Shown one piece after another: positions 47,957 through 58,812 of a DNA stretch of 64,000 nt. Under the pieces are notes generated by a model. It saw only the letters and a program-made list of their open reading frames with translations, ran no database searches and was not told the DNA's origin. The DNA lies in assembly GCA_023374045.1 (NCBI GenBank), contig CM041778.1, positions 96,722,839-96,786,838 on the forward strand, in the 5' to 3' direction. Positions within the stretch are counted from its first letter, which is position 1; each line of letters begins with the position of its first letter. The position numbers and the translations under genes are program-made. This DNA comes from Limonium bicolor. Its lineage: Eukaryota; Streptophyta; Magnoliopsida; Caryophyllales; Plumbaginaceae.

Positions 47957-48285
47957 GTCCGGGTTAGTGTCCGGGTTTACAAACCCGGACCATGGTGTTT
48001 GTTCAGTCTCGGTTGAAAATTATGTGTGGTCCGGGTTTAGGGCTGGGTTTACAAACCCGGACCATACACTGCTATTCCTCTCGGGTGAAAAATTTGGGTG
48101 GTCCGGGTTTGGGGATTGGTTTGCAAACCCGGACCATTCCTTTGCAAATCTTTCGGGTGTATTTTTGGGGTGGTCCGGGTTAGTGTCTTGGTTTGTAAAC
48201 CCGGACCATCCCTTGCAAAAACTTTCTGTCGTGTTTTTAGGCTAGTCCGGGTTTGTGCGCTGGTTTGCAAACCCGGACTAGTTAC
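47957..48285. repeat. Hairpin array, five units of exactly 72 bp
   Basis: GTCCGGGTT starts at 47957, 48029, 48101, 48173 and 48245. Each pairs with AAACCCGGAC about 25 bp later (loop such as TAGTGTCTTGGTTTGT). Because 72 is a multiple of three, frames stay open across the array on both strands (for example 47955-48245 plus, 48049-48270 minus) and encode a 24-residue repeat. I regard them as by-products. Confidence 0.95.
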
Positions 48286-49121
48286 AGTATTGTAACATAT
48301 ATGAGTTTCTGAGTTTGTTTCAACTCCAAACTTCTACCAATCTCTTCCCTAATATTTCCACATATAATCTAGTATGTTTTAACTTTGTTTAAGCATTTTA
48401 AACTAGCCCAAACCATATCTATCCAAATCTGTTACATTATCATCCTTACTGTAATTTTTCTTCCTTTGTTACATTTCTACTTCTTCAAATAATGCTACAG
48501 ACCTTCCTATTCTTCTTCCCACTAACTCAAAGACTTTTACACTAGTCTAATTTAGTTTGACAACTTACATTGCTCCATTCTAGTTTCTCAACTAAACCTC
48601 TTCCTCATAAATACAAACCAAGGTAATAACCCCACATTTCCTTCTCTGAACATATCCATGTTCTTTCTTCTACAATAGTACTTAAGTCTCTTAACTCCTA
48701 ACCAAAATTCGACAGAGGTTCCCTACATTCCCAAGTATTCTCACCACATCAATTCATTCACTCAAAACTGCCTATATTACCTGTTCATCAATAGCATCAA
48801 CATACAATTCTCCAATACACATACTAGGTGCTAAACATCCACTTAATTCCCTGCACATATCATTCCTTTCCTCCAGATTTATACAAGCCTTTAGATGTCT
48901 TTTATAGCTTTAAAACATTTTGGTATTCCTCCACACTATACTACTACTCAATACCATTTACACTTAACAACTTATTTACTTGTTTTCAAAGGCTTCAAAC
49001 TACAATTACCGTTCACATTAATATACCCATACTCTTCCTACTGTTACGGTGATGTCTAAACCATTGTTAAAACAACATACTTATGCGCATACATACATCA
49101 AAACTGTACAGAGACTTCTCT

Positions 49122-49790
49122 TTACCTTGGGTTTCCTTCATTCCTTTTTCTTTCCCTCCTTCTCCTTTCTTGCTCCTCTTTCCTTCCTTGTTTTTCTTGG
49201 TTTATTTAAGCCAAGCTACACCATGTAACCAAGCACACGCATACACACCAAAACTAGTGAATTTTCTATCCCACGTATTAAACCCTAACTTTGTGAGAAA
49301 CCATTTAAACCACTTAGTAGGTCTTACCTTGAGCTTCTAATGGAGTTTTTGAGTAGAAAATGACAAGGCTCCAACTCCTCTTTGAAATGCCAAAATCGGC
49401 TAACAATGGCATAATATTACTCACGTGAGTTTTGGATTTGCAAGGGAAAATGGAAAAGAGTGAAGCTTGGTCTTTTTCTTACCTTAGAACATGAAGAAGA
49501 TGATAGGTCTTCTAATGGTGCTCTTTAAGCTCTTAACCGATAATACCCTCAAAAATAAAGTTGGTGGTTTTAGATTTTTGAAGGGTGGAGAATGATCTCC
49601 TTGACGATACGAATTCTACGGTATGGTTTTTGTAGTATTTGGTGGTGGTTTGAGGTTTCAAAAGGGGAGAAGAAGATGGCTCTGTGGGTGGCTGCTTCAA
49701 ATCGCCATGGCTAACAGAGAGGAAGAAGAGAGTGCTGGGCAGAAAAATAAAACGTGAGGGAGAGTTGTGAGGGAGGAGAGAGATTACCTT
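49122..49790 (-). other. Splice-donor-like sites in the leader of the 46252 LTR
   Basis: On the minus strand: CAAGGTAAAG (49122-49130), CTCAAGGTAAGAC (49324-49332) and TCTAAGGTAAGAAA (49476-49487), the last two close to the plant 5' splice-site consensus, plus AAAGGTAATC (49783-49790). Confidence 0.5.
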
Positions 49791-50401
49791 TTTGCTTTTT
49801 ATTTCTTTTGTCCTTTTGCAAATAAGGAGGGAATTAAGAGAGTGTGAGAGAGTAGTGTAATCGGCTACCCCCACAGCCCATATGGCTTTTAAAATTTTAA
49901 TTGCAATAGTGGACACACTAGTTTGCTTTATTTACACTCTCACCCCACAACTTCTCGATTTTTACAGTTTTTACTATTTTCTCGTTTAATTGATTTTATT
50001 GGTTCTAGACCTTCATTAATTTTTATTAATGACTATTTGGTTGACCAAAATTGTTACGAGTCTATTTAACCCGCTTAAAGTCGCGTTTTCCCAGTTTCCT
50101 CGAAAAACGCGCTTTATGATTCGTTTGTGTTTTTAATCCATTTTAAGGATCCGTTTCCTTCGGGATTTGTTCCCTAATATTATTTAGGTCTTATTAAGCC
50201 CTTAGAATCCATATAATACACTAACCGAGGTCTCATACCTCCTATGGTTATTTAACGCTTATTTAGCGTTTTTCACTTTTTAAGCATTTCTTCATTTCTT
50301 TTGGATTTATTTTTCCTAACCAATATTACTTAGGTGTCATTAGGCCCTTAATTAAGTATTAGATTAATTTTAATCCCTATATTTAAGTTCGGGGTATTTC
50401 A

Positions 50402-50416
50402 ATCTACCCCCCTTAA
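50402..50416 (-). promoter_or_regulatory. Polypurine tract next to the 46252 LTR
   Basis: The minus strand reads TTAAGGGGGGTAGAT directly before TGAAATACCCC, preceded by hairpin AACTTTGAGGACAAAGTT at 50418-50435. Confidence 0.88.
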
Positions 50417-50880
50417 GAACTTTGTCCTCAAAGTTGTTCGCGGTTATGGGATTTCTATACTTACTCATTTATACTTGCCTAATACCGAATCCATACATTC
50501 CTCCTCCTTACAATTCCCAAATTCATTACTCAATGTTTCTCCTTTCCATACCATACCAATGTACAATAATTACTCCAATCCATATTACTATCAACCGTCC
50601 GGTTCCTCATTACAAACTTTATACATACATACAGTGCAAAGCTATCCCCAAAGCAATGCAATACACATCACAATCCCGCAGGGACTCAGGTCATCTCGAC
50701 ACAGGACTCCTCTATGTCCCGCTGCCCTTGGAATAATACAACGTGCTACGCTACCATCTTCTCCGGTATAGGCTTCTAACCAAATCTTTATTCTCGGTCT
50801 AAGGAAAATCCTTCCCAACAGCTAATTAGAAATCCTTATAAAGCATACAACACCAAATTTCAATTTATATTCATTACATC
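50402..50880 (-). mobile_element. Internal remnant of the minus-strand element
   Basis: 479 bp after the PPT, interrupted at 50881 by the plus-strand element. Overlapping plus frames (50422-50736 and 50475-50771) show no family motif. It is probably the non-coding 3' part of the internal region, as in D. Confidence 0.7.
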
Positions 50881-51815
50881 TTTAATACCCCGGATCTAAG
50901 AATGGTGATTAAATTACTCTAATAAAATTATTAAAGGCCTAATGGTGCCAAAAGAGTATTGGTAAAGAGAATAAAACCAAAAGTAAAGAGAAAAACGCTT
51001 GAAAAGCGAAAAACGCTAAAATGCGCATTAAATGAAAATAAGAGATATATGATCTCGTGAGGGTCTGAGATGGATTCCTAAGGCTTAGTTAGGCCTAATT
51101 AGTATACGGGAATGATTCCCGAAGAAAACGGATCCAAATAGTGGATTAAAACGCTAAATAAGCATAAAAGCACGTCTTTCGAGAAAACCCGAAAACGTGA
51201 CTTTAAGTGGTCAAACGGACCCGTAAAAATTATAGTTGATTAAATAACTATAATTAAGTATTTATGGAAGCTTAATAACCATTAAAATTAATTAAACGAG
51301 AAAATTCCGGAAAACGGACCCGGTAAGTGAATAGTGACGAAACCGGGAGACGAAACGCGTTTAATTCGAAAAGACGAAAAACGACCCGGGCTACTAATTC
51401 ATGTGGGCCGGTTTTAATTAATGAGTATACACTTTAATAGCTTGTTAGCTAATTAGTGATAAGATGACAAGAAAATAAAGTAAAGGGGGGGGGGATAGTT
51501 AAAAGTAATATTAGTACCCTCTCTCCCCCTCTTTTCCTTCATTCACGTTTTTTTCCCCTCCTTACAGAGCTTCTTCTTCTTCCTCCTCTGTCAAATGCGA
51601 TTCCATACGTGAGCACACAGCCCACCTTCTTCCTCCTCAAGCTTGCTCATTTCTTCACCGAATCACACAAAAATTATACCGTTAGATTCGTATCAGCGAG
51701 GGCTACGTTTTCCACCCCTCAAAATCTTGATTCCTCCACCTTCACTTCCATGGGTGTTTTGCCTTTTGAAGCTTAAGGAGCTGATTTTGACTCTCCTTCA
51801 CCACCTTAATGTCCT

Positions 51816-52189
51816 AAGGTAATAAAAAGTAAGAGCTTTGGCCATTTCAAGCTTGTTCCTGTAATTTGAAAAAAATTTCCCCACGTTGGAAATTTTCCCC
51901 ATTTCAGCCGTGAGCTCCTTGCTCTTGTGGAGTGTTGGAAATCTTCCAATTGATTGCCAAGCTATCCATTTGGTTATTCTAAGGTAAAACCTAAGCTAAA
52001 CCTTGAAAACTAGCTCCTTAAAATATTAGGTTGTGTGGGAAATATTGAAATTGACTTGTTGTTATGTGTGATGGGATATGGTTGTAGCTAGCAATCCATA
52101 ATCCTTGTGTGGTGTGGAAAACAAGAAGAGAAAGAGGGAACAAGAGAAAGAAGAAGAAGAGGAGTGAAAACCAAGAATAAACAAGGTAA
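51816..52189 (+). other. Splice-donor-like sites in the plus-strand LTR leader
   Basis: AAGGTAA occurs at 51816-51822, 51981-51987 and 52183-52189, following pyrimidine-rich start-region sequence (about 51518-51590). They are repeated in the 3' LTR near 61182, 61348 and 61552. Confidence 0.45.
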
Positions 52190-52891
52190 TGGGCTTACCT
52201 TGTGTTGGTTTTATTTGCCTTGGGAAAACTTATGTTAGTGTTGTGTAAACAACCTTGAACTTGAGTAGTAATGATACTACAATATTGTTAGTTGAGTAAG
52301 AATGTTTAATGTGGTTTCAAGTGTGCAAACAAGCCTAGGAAACTAAACTAGGCATATGTGTGAACCATGGGAATTTGGTGTGATTATTAATGCCTAAACC
52401 AAAAGGTGTGAGAAGTGTTGTGAGCTGTTTTAGTGTGGTGAATATGCTAAAGAAGTAGGCAAGTGCTGTCAAAATTTGCCTAGGAATGGATGGATTTGGG
52501 TGTTTTATTATAAGGAAGAAACTAGGAGGTTAAGAGTTTTAAATGGTTGGTTAATGGTTTGGAAACCAAACTAAGGAGAAGTGTGTAAGAGGAGTAGAAA
52601 TAATGTCAACTGAAGTGTTGGGAATGGCATTATTTGAATGGTAAAAGAGGGAGCTAAATCTGTTACAAGAAGTGAAGAAAACAAGAAAACTAGTTATGAA
52701 AGTGTAAGTGAATTTTAAGTGAAATTAATTAGAGTTGGTGAGTGCACTTGGTGCTTAGTTTAAGGTGATTAAGAAGGGTAATTAGGTGCTAAAACATGTG
52801 GATTATAGTTGGTAAAGATTGGGTAATTAATGGGCTAAGAGAGGACCTTGAACAGAGTTAGAAACTGTCAAAATTTGCAAATCTGTAGCAG

Positions 52892-53150
52892 GGTCCGGGA
52901 CTTAGGTCCAGGACCAAGTCCCGGACCACCCCTGATTTTACCCCCGAGAGTTCTTTGTTTGCTTGGTCCGGGACTTAAGTCCATGCCCAAGTCCCGGACC
53001 ACCCACAATTTTAAGCCGAGACTTTACCTGCATTATGGTCCGGGACCTGACTCCTGCATGAAGTCCCGGACCAGGTGAAAATAAAAGCCGAGAGTTATAC
53101 CTTGTAATGGTCCGGGACTTAGGGTGGGGACCAAGTCCCGGACCACCCCT
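52892..53150. repeat. Hairpin array, four units of 72-73 bp, in plus-strand 5' LTR
   Basis: GGTCCGGGAC starts at 52892, 52965, 53037 and 53109. Each unit pairs with AAGTCCCGGACC about 25-30 bp later. The spacer between units holds a conserved GCCGAGAGTT-like block (PolyA/T plus CCGAGA). The frame 52848-53078 is a by-product. Confidence 0.93.
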
Positions 53151-54402
53151 AGAAACCTACAGAGAGCATTTTAAAGGTTGGAAATGATGGGGGTTTAAAT
53201 GTTAATGATGTTATAAGATGTTAAGGCCTTGTTTGGTGACATTTAAAGGCCATAGGCAGTGTAAGAAAGTGTTAGAAGTGATTGAGAAGTGAGAACTCAA
53301 ATTAACAAGAGTAAAACCGAGATAACGGGATAACGGGGAAAGTACGGGAGTAGCATTTAATTATGTTCCGTATGAGCTTAGTATTAACAGTAATGTTTGA
53401 AACATTATCAGATAATCGTGCGTGCCCCGAGCATGGTGAGATGACACGGTAAAAGTAAAAACCCCGGTGAAAGGTATGATTTTCTCATACTCCGCGTGCT
53501 AACCGAGTTACGTTGATTTGTGTGTTTGTGTGCCGGCTTAATCAAGATTAAAGCATGAAAATAATCCCTTGTTTGATTATGAATGCCTTGTTGTATGTTG
53601 AATGAGCTAACATACTTGTATGCCGGTGTGGTCTAACATAGCGAATGGACCAACTCGTAGTGAGTAACGTTTGGCTAGAGACCCATAGATCGGGTCGACG
53701 CTTATGATAACGAAAACGTGCAAACACACAAACTATCCGTTAAAGTATAACGATAACGCAAACATATGAACTCCCTAGAATGTGAGGAGATGTACGGGTT
53801 GAGTAAATACCCGATAATGGTTAGAAAACCACATTGAAACAATCCACGAAACAAATGAGAGTGGAAAGATAAGTGAACCTCCTTCAAGAGGATTTAAGAT
53901 AGTTCGAAGATGTGAACTAGTGATGAAGGTAAAAGAGACCTGAGGGATTAGTAGCTCCCTTGAGACATGGTCGACCTCCTATATGAGGATTTTACCTGAT
54001 ATATGCAAATAACCGAATGTATGAGTAAGTGGAATGTATGGGTAACTCTTAAAACCTAAGATTAACCGAACTAAAGTAATGTTCCCAAGTCATTAGAAAC
54101 ATCGAGAGTGATGCTTCTAGACTAATATACATAATATTATTAAAACTCCGAGAGAGGAGTGTATGGGAATGAGAGTAGTCCGAGAGTAGTCGGACCTAAG
54201 TAAAAAGAGATAGGAACTAAGAGAGAGTTCCATGAACTAGTTGAACCTTCCCACCATGCTAGACCCAGAGTAGGGTCGAAACGGGGAAGTAAGACTATGC
54301 TAGAGAGCCATGAGTTTTGGCCTAAGTATGTATTAAGAGTAACAAGCGTGACGTAGGAGACCTGTAGCGTCTCGAGAATCTACAGGAGCTTGAGTATAAA
54401 TA

Positions 54403-54560
54403 ACCCAAGAGTGTGGGTGAGATATTGAGTATAAATAACCCAAGAGCATGGGTGAGATAATGAGAATAAGTAACCCGAGAGTGTGGGTGAGTATAATACG
54501 AGTAGCCCAAGAGAATGGGTGTGTATATGAATAAGTAACCCGAGAGAGCGGGTGAGGTAT
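54403..54560. repeat. Tandem repeat, five units of about 34 bp, in plus-strand 5' LTR
   Basis: AACCCAAGAGTGTGGGTGAG-like units start near 54403, 54438, 54473, 54505 and 54538. ACCC and GGGT (or CCC and GGG) can pair in each unit while the bases between change. It is repeated at 63774-63930. Confidence 0.8.
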
Positions 54561-55074
54561 TGAATAAGTAATCAAGGCATAGTGAGGTATAACCCTCAAG
54601 GCCTAAGAGTAACCAGATACAACTAACAACCTTGTTATGTTAGTTAGGAATTGTGTTCCATGATTGGATGTAGATTCCTTGAGCATTACATGTACTTATT
54701 GTATTGCTATGATGCATGTTGTTTGACTAAAATGAACTCCATGTATATCCGACAAAAGTAGTCGGCATACCCCGGTTAGCGCTCGGGGTATGCGAATTTC
54801 ATATGCAGCGTTAAGCTGAGCCCCTAGGGGCAACGTTTTTATTTTACAGGTACACCGAAGATATTACCATTCGAGAGTAGGACGGGGTCGGTGGGATGCA
54901 TGGGTAGTTAGATTTAATTACTTATGTATTGAAAGAGGTGTAAGACCGAATGTGTTGTCGGCATCCATATGTTGTAGACTCGGTATAGTAAAGAAGTGAG
55001 TTGAGTATTGTATTTGTATTGTGTATTCGGTTGTTCCAGTCCATCAAACCGTTACTGTATGTGAGATAGGCCTG

Positions 55075-55096
55075 GTTAGCCATATGGGTGGCTAAC
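55075..55096 (+). repeat. U5 hairpin of the plus-strand LTR
   Basis: GTTAGCC pairs with GGCTAAC around ATATGGGT. The loop complement contains CCCAT, as in the minus-strand LTRs. Confidence 0.55.
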
Positions 55097-55203
55097 GGCG
55101 TTGTATCACCCTCTGTTGTATTTAGAGTTCCGCTACGAGATTATTGGTAATTGTGACAGTTTAAGAGGTAATGACGAGATTAGCGGTTGGGGTGTTACAA
55201 AAA

Positions 55204-55215
55204 TGGTATCAGAGC
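55204..55215 (+). promoter_or_regulatory. Primer-binding site of the plus-strand element
   Basis: TGGTATCAGAGC four bases after the LTR end, within an inverted repeat (55208-55231) of arms ATCAGAGCGA and TCACTCTGAT with one mismatch and loop AGTA. Confidence 0.92.
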
Positions 55216-58200
55216 GAAGTATCACTCTGATGACTGGAAATACCGAGCTTAGGAAATACCGAGTTAGGAATTAGAGACTTAGGGCTAAGGGTTGAGTGGT
55301 AGCGTGAGAGATGCGCTAGATCGGAACTTCCAGTAAGACCTGGATACCTACAATACCAAACCCGCCCTCCACAACCCCCGTATTAAAAGCTCAGGAAAGA
55401 ACGCCAGAGAGACGGGGAAACCCGATCTGGCAGTTATTTAATACTTCAATATGAACTAGAACCTGGCATGCGGTAGATCCCGAGAACCGGTAACCCCGGA
55501 GACGGATCCCGCTGGAACGACAATACCGCACTGAATGGCGGGAGATCAAGAAATCCTAATCCAAGGAGACCGAAATTTGTGGCAGCACGGGGCGACATGC
55601 TTAGCAGTCGCGAGAACCCAGCTGGTCGAGCAGCAGCAAGAAGGATGCACCAACTGTGCAACAAGGCGGATTCATGAGAACTAACGGGAACCGGGACACA
55701 TGTCTACGGACCGCTATAGTTAAATAATACCACCAACGGTATACCCATTTACTAAGAATCTAGTCAAAGGTAGATGCACCCACCCTGCCACACCCAAAGA
55801 GGTTGCAATACTTAACTGATACAGCTTAGACAGCTACGAGCATAACTATGGGATATACCCGAATAGGACTACAGAAGTAGTACCTAAATAAGTTAAACCT
55901 CGGTAACCACAGTAAAGACGTGGGAGCGAGCAACGAGGTAAAACATAGAATTAAAGTAATTAAGGAACTCCTAATTGTGGAGAAGCACCTAAATTGAATG
56001 ACAGTCATGTCAAGATGAGTGAGAAGCAACTCTAAGGAGTAGTTATCCAACTAAAGGATCAAGGAAGAGCCGACAAGGCTACCAGATACAATGTGAACAA
56101 TACCGTGACCGGTATGAGTTAACCTAAAAACCGCCTGTACCGCACACTTGCCACGGCAAGTGCAGTAATAATGGGACTATTAAAAAGGAACTTTAATAAG
56201 TGACAAGTACTAGCAAGTGCCAAGATAGCGAAAGGGGCCACTATAGCATCACAAAACCCTAAAAGTTGTGAAACGAAACCTTGGGAAGGCCTAACGGCCT
56301 GACCACTGTATTGAAAAGCATACTAGTCAGCGAAAAGCTAGACCTGGTAAGAAACAACCGGCATTGAAATGCCGTGAAGACCTTGTTTTTAAACTCAAAT
56401 TTTTCTTTAAAAACACAATTTTCCAGAAACCCCCAAATTTTAAAACCAAACCAGAGAACCATGGTAGATTATCATAGGACGATATAAGAGGAGTTGGCAA
56501 CAGAATACTTCACCTAGGCGTGACCGACACTACAAGTGTACACAAATGAGACATGGAACGACCGCACTCCGAAGGAGCTTGCGGGCCTGACAGACCAGTC
56601 ATGAGTTAGTCGGGTAAGTGGTAACGTATCAATAAGATACTCCATGTATGTATACAAGTAGAGTACGGAACACGGGAAGTAGCCCACTCCATACTACGGA
56701 CGAAAGAGCCAATTCAAACAAACACAGTTGGACACCTCGAATGACCGAAGAACACAAAGAAGCTTATCAAGCTAAAGGAGTCAAGAATCCAGTAAGATGA
56801 TGGATCTAAGAACATAACGTTAAGAAGTGCGAGAAGCACAGAGTATTAAGTATAGACATTGGATATGTCTCAGAAATCATGAAGGAAACAAATGATAACT
56901 GGAATAAACACCAGCGTAAGCAATACGGCGAATGCCTAAAATGAACATATTAATGTTCGATGAACGGGATAGAATTCCCATAGTATACTTCGCTGAAGAG
57001 AATGACAACCTGATCATGAAGATAAAGGAAAGGTACCAATGATCTACCCAATAACGGGAGATGTTATAACCCTAAAAGGGGATAGTTCCAAAATATATAT
57101 AGCCGCAAGACGGAATAAGAACTGAACATACCCATGAGTTTAAGCCAGATGTATTGGCATTACTCAGTAACACCCAGGAGCCATCCGTAAAGGGTGCTGG
57201 AGGCAACAGTAGTTGAACGAAACATCGTGTTGAGAACACAAGTGTAAACTGAACACTCGGGTAAAACCCGAAGGGTTTCCACGTAACACGGGATACCCTA
57301 AATTGCCAGCGGGCATCGACTAATATCGAGATACTTCAAGCCTTCCATGTACGGAAGCGTGATGAGACAACCATGTCAAAGAGCCCAGCAATATCTCCAA
57401 ACCATTTAATGGTTTACGGAGAAGTAGAAATTGTATAAACAGCCGCACAGAGCATGGCTCGAGGCAAGGTGGCTTGTAAGCCAGAAAATTAACTACAATT
57501 TGTAGTTCCAAACATTGCAAACCTAAGCGTAAAGGCATAAAAGGAACAGTGGACAATGAACCATTATCTTAGAGTGGGGTTACCCCTTGTTATTGTAGGG
57601 CCTATGGAGCGGCAATTGCGTGAATCCTCCAGAGAAAGGCTACCACCTAAATATGTAATGTGAAACCGCTAGAGCGGTGTAGTAAACCTTGAGCATGTGT
57701 ATATTGCCAAGGAGTATATGAACTATAGTAGAGTGTAAAGAGGAACCTCTATAGCAGTAAAAGGAAACCGATAGAGTAATCGGATGAGTAGTGGACACTA
57801 TATGTGTACAGTATGAACTGCAGAGTAAGCAGTGCGCTAGTGCGCAGAGGGATTTAAAGAATAGTGTATTTTGTTGAGCCATAGTGTAAATGGCGAGAAC
57901 ACCTGGGCGGAAGCTAAAGTAGTAGCGGATGCCATGAAAATGAGAAAGACCAAGGTACGCAGTAAGCGACCATTGTAAGAGTATATTCAGTTAGTGATCA
58001 GAAGTTGATGAGGAAGTGTGGTAAAGGAGACATGATCATTCCTATCTCATGAGAGATTTACTGTCAAGGGTTTACGCTTTTGCACTCTGTATGACTGAGT
58101 GTTTTGGTATTGCACTTGTGCGGTAATGATCGAGTGGGAGAGTCAGGAATTGAGAAATGTCAACGAAGCCTGTTGAGTGAGAATCTAGAGAAATAACCGT

Positions 58201-58784
58201 GCAGCCATTGGCCAAAGATGCACAAAGAACGTGGGCAGTAACCCACAGGTCCCAGGACCGATACATAGTAAATGAATAGTAGTATAGATGAAGAATTCTT
58301 GTACAGAGACAAGTAAACAAACATAAAAATTAAACGAGGAAGCACTACATACTGAGTAGTAGCTTGACCTCAACCGACAATAAGTCGGGAAAAGTAGTGA
58401 ATAACCACGAGAGTATACAGAGTATACAAAAATAGATTTCCAGAGAGCTGGAGAGATAATCTATAACTCATCGAATTCGCATACGGTAAGAGATACCAAG
58501 CGACGATGAGAAACCTTTATTCCCAAGACAAAAAGGGATAAAAGGGAGTGGATAACACATTGAGAATATCAAATGGGCGAATTAAGCTCTAGTTATCAGG
58601 TCACGCAGCAGAAGCTTGTGGACCGTGATTCAGGGTTAAGTATACCTATATCGTAAACCCCTTGAAGCCTTAGAGGCTAGAATCGAACCCGGTTATGAGT
58701 TAATTAACCACATTGAAGTTAAAACACTTCATGATACTTGAATTAGTGAACCAATGTTCAGTGATAACATATGGTTGGTTACGC

Positions 58785-58812
58785 GGGCGTAACCCCTTTT
58801 AAGGGGGGTAGG
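58785..58812 (+). promoter_or_regulatory. Second polypurine tract in the plus-strand element
   Basis: GCGTAACCCCTTTTAAGGGG continues as GGTAGGGCG. It is the same motif as in D (21812) and C (14098), but here 1.4 kb before the true PPT. Confidence 0.6.

Larger units (their letters stand above)
46252..50401 (-). mobile_element. 3' LTR (4.15 kb) of a minus-strand element inserted in Athila pol
   Basis: It begins TGTAACACCCC within the Athila protease-RT linker and ends GGGGTATTTCA next to a PPT. Its internal region then starts at 50402 and is cut at 50881 by the next element. It contains a perfect U5 hairpin (46354-46375), an exact 72-bp hairpin array (47957-48285) and four AAGGTAA sites (49122, 49324, 49478, 49783). 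The U3 end is colinear with the plus-strand LTR at 50881 in reverse. A target duplication cannot be checked because the other end is outside the window. Confidence 0.9.
50881..55199 (+). mobile_element. 5' LTR (4.32 kb) of a young non-autonomous element
   Basis: It starts TTTAATACCCC and ends GGGGTGTTACA before a primer site. A near-identical copy starts at 60245 (about 30 differences by eye over 3.75 kb). The start is TT where relatives have TG, and both LTRs share it. It contains three AAGGTAA sites (51816, 51981, 52183), a 72-bp hairpin array (52892-53150), a 34-bp repeat (54403-54560) and a U5 hairpin (55075-55096). Confidence 0.93.

Noticed and set aside
47957..48285. 72-nt units as decayed tRNA genes
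   Set aside because: The length is close to a tRNA, but there is no A or B box, anticodon arm or CCA-compatible acceptor stem, only one stem per unit.
47955..48295. Reading frames over the 72-bp array as a repeat protein
   Set aside because: Frames are open in several phases and on both strands because the unit is a multiple of three and GC-rich. There is no start context or family match.
52848..53078. Frame rich in GPGP residues, repeated at 62218-62448
   Set aside because: It lies over the hairpin array of an LTR. The repeat copy is simply the other LTR.
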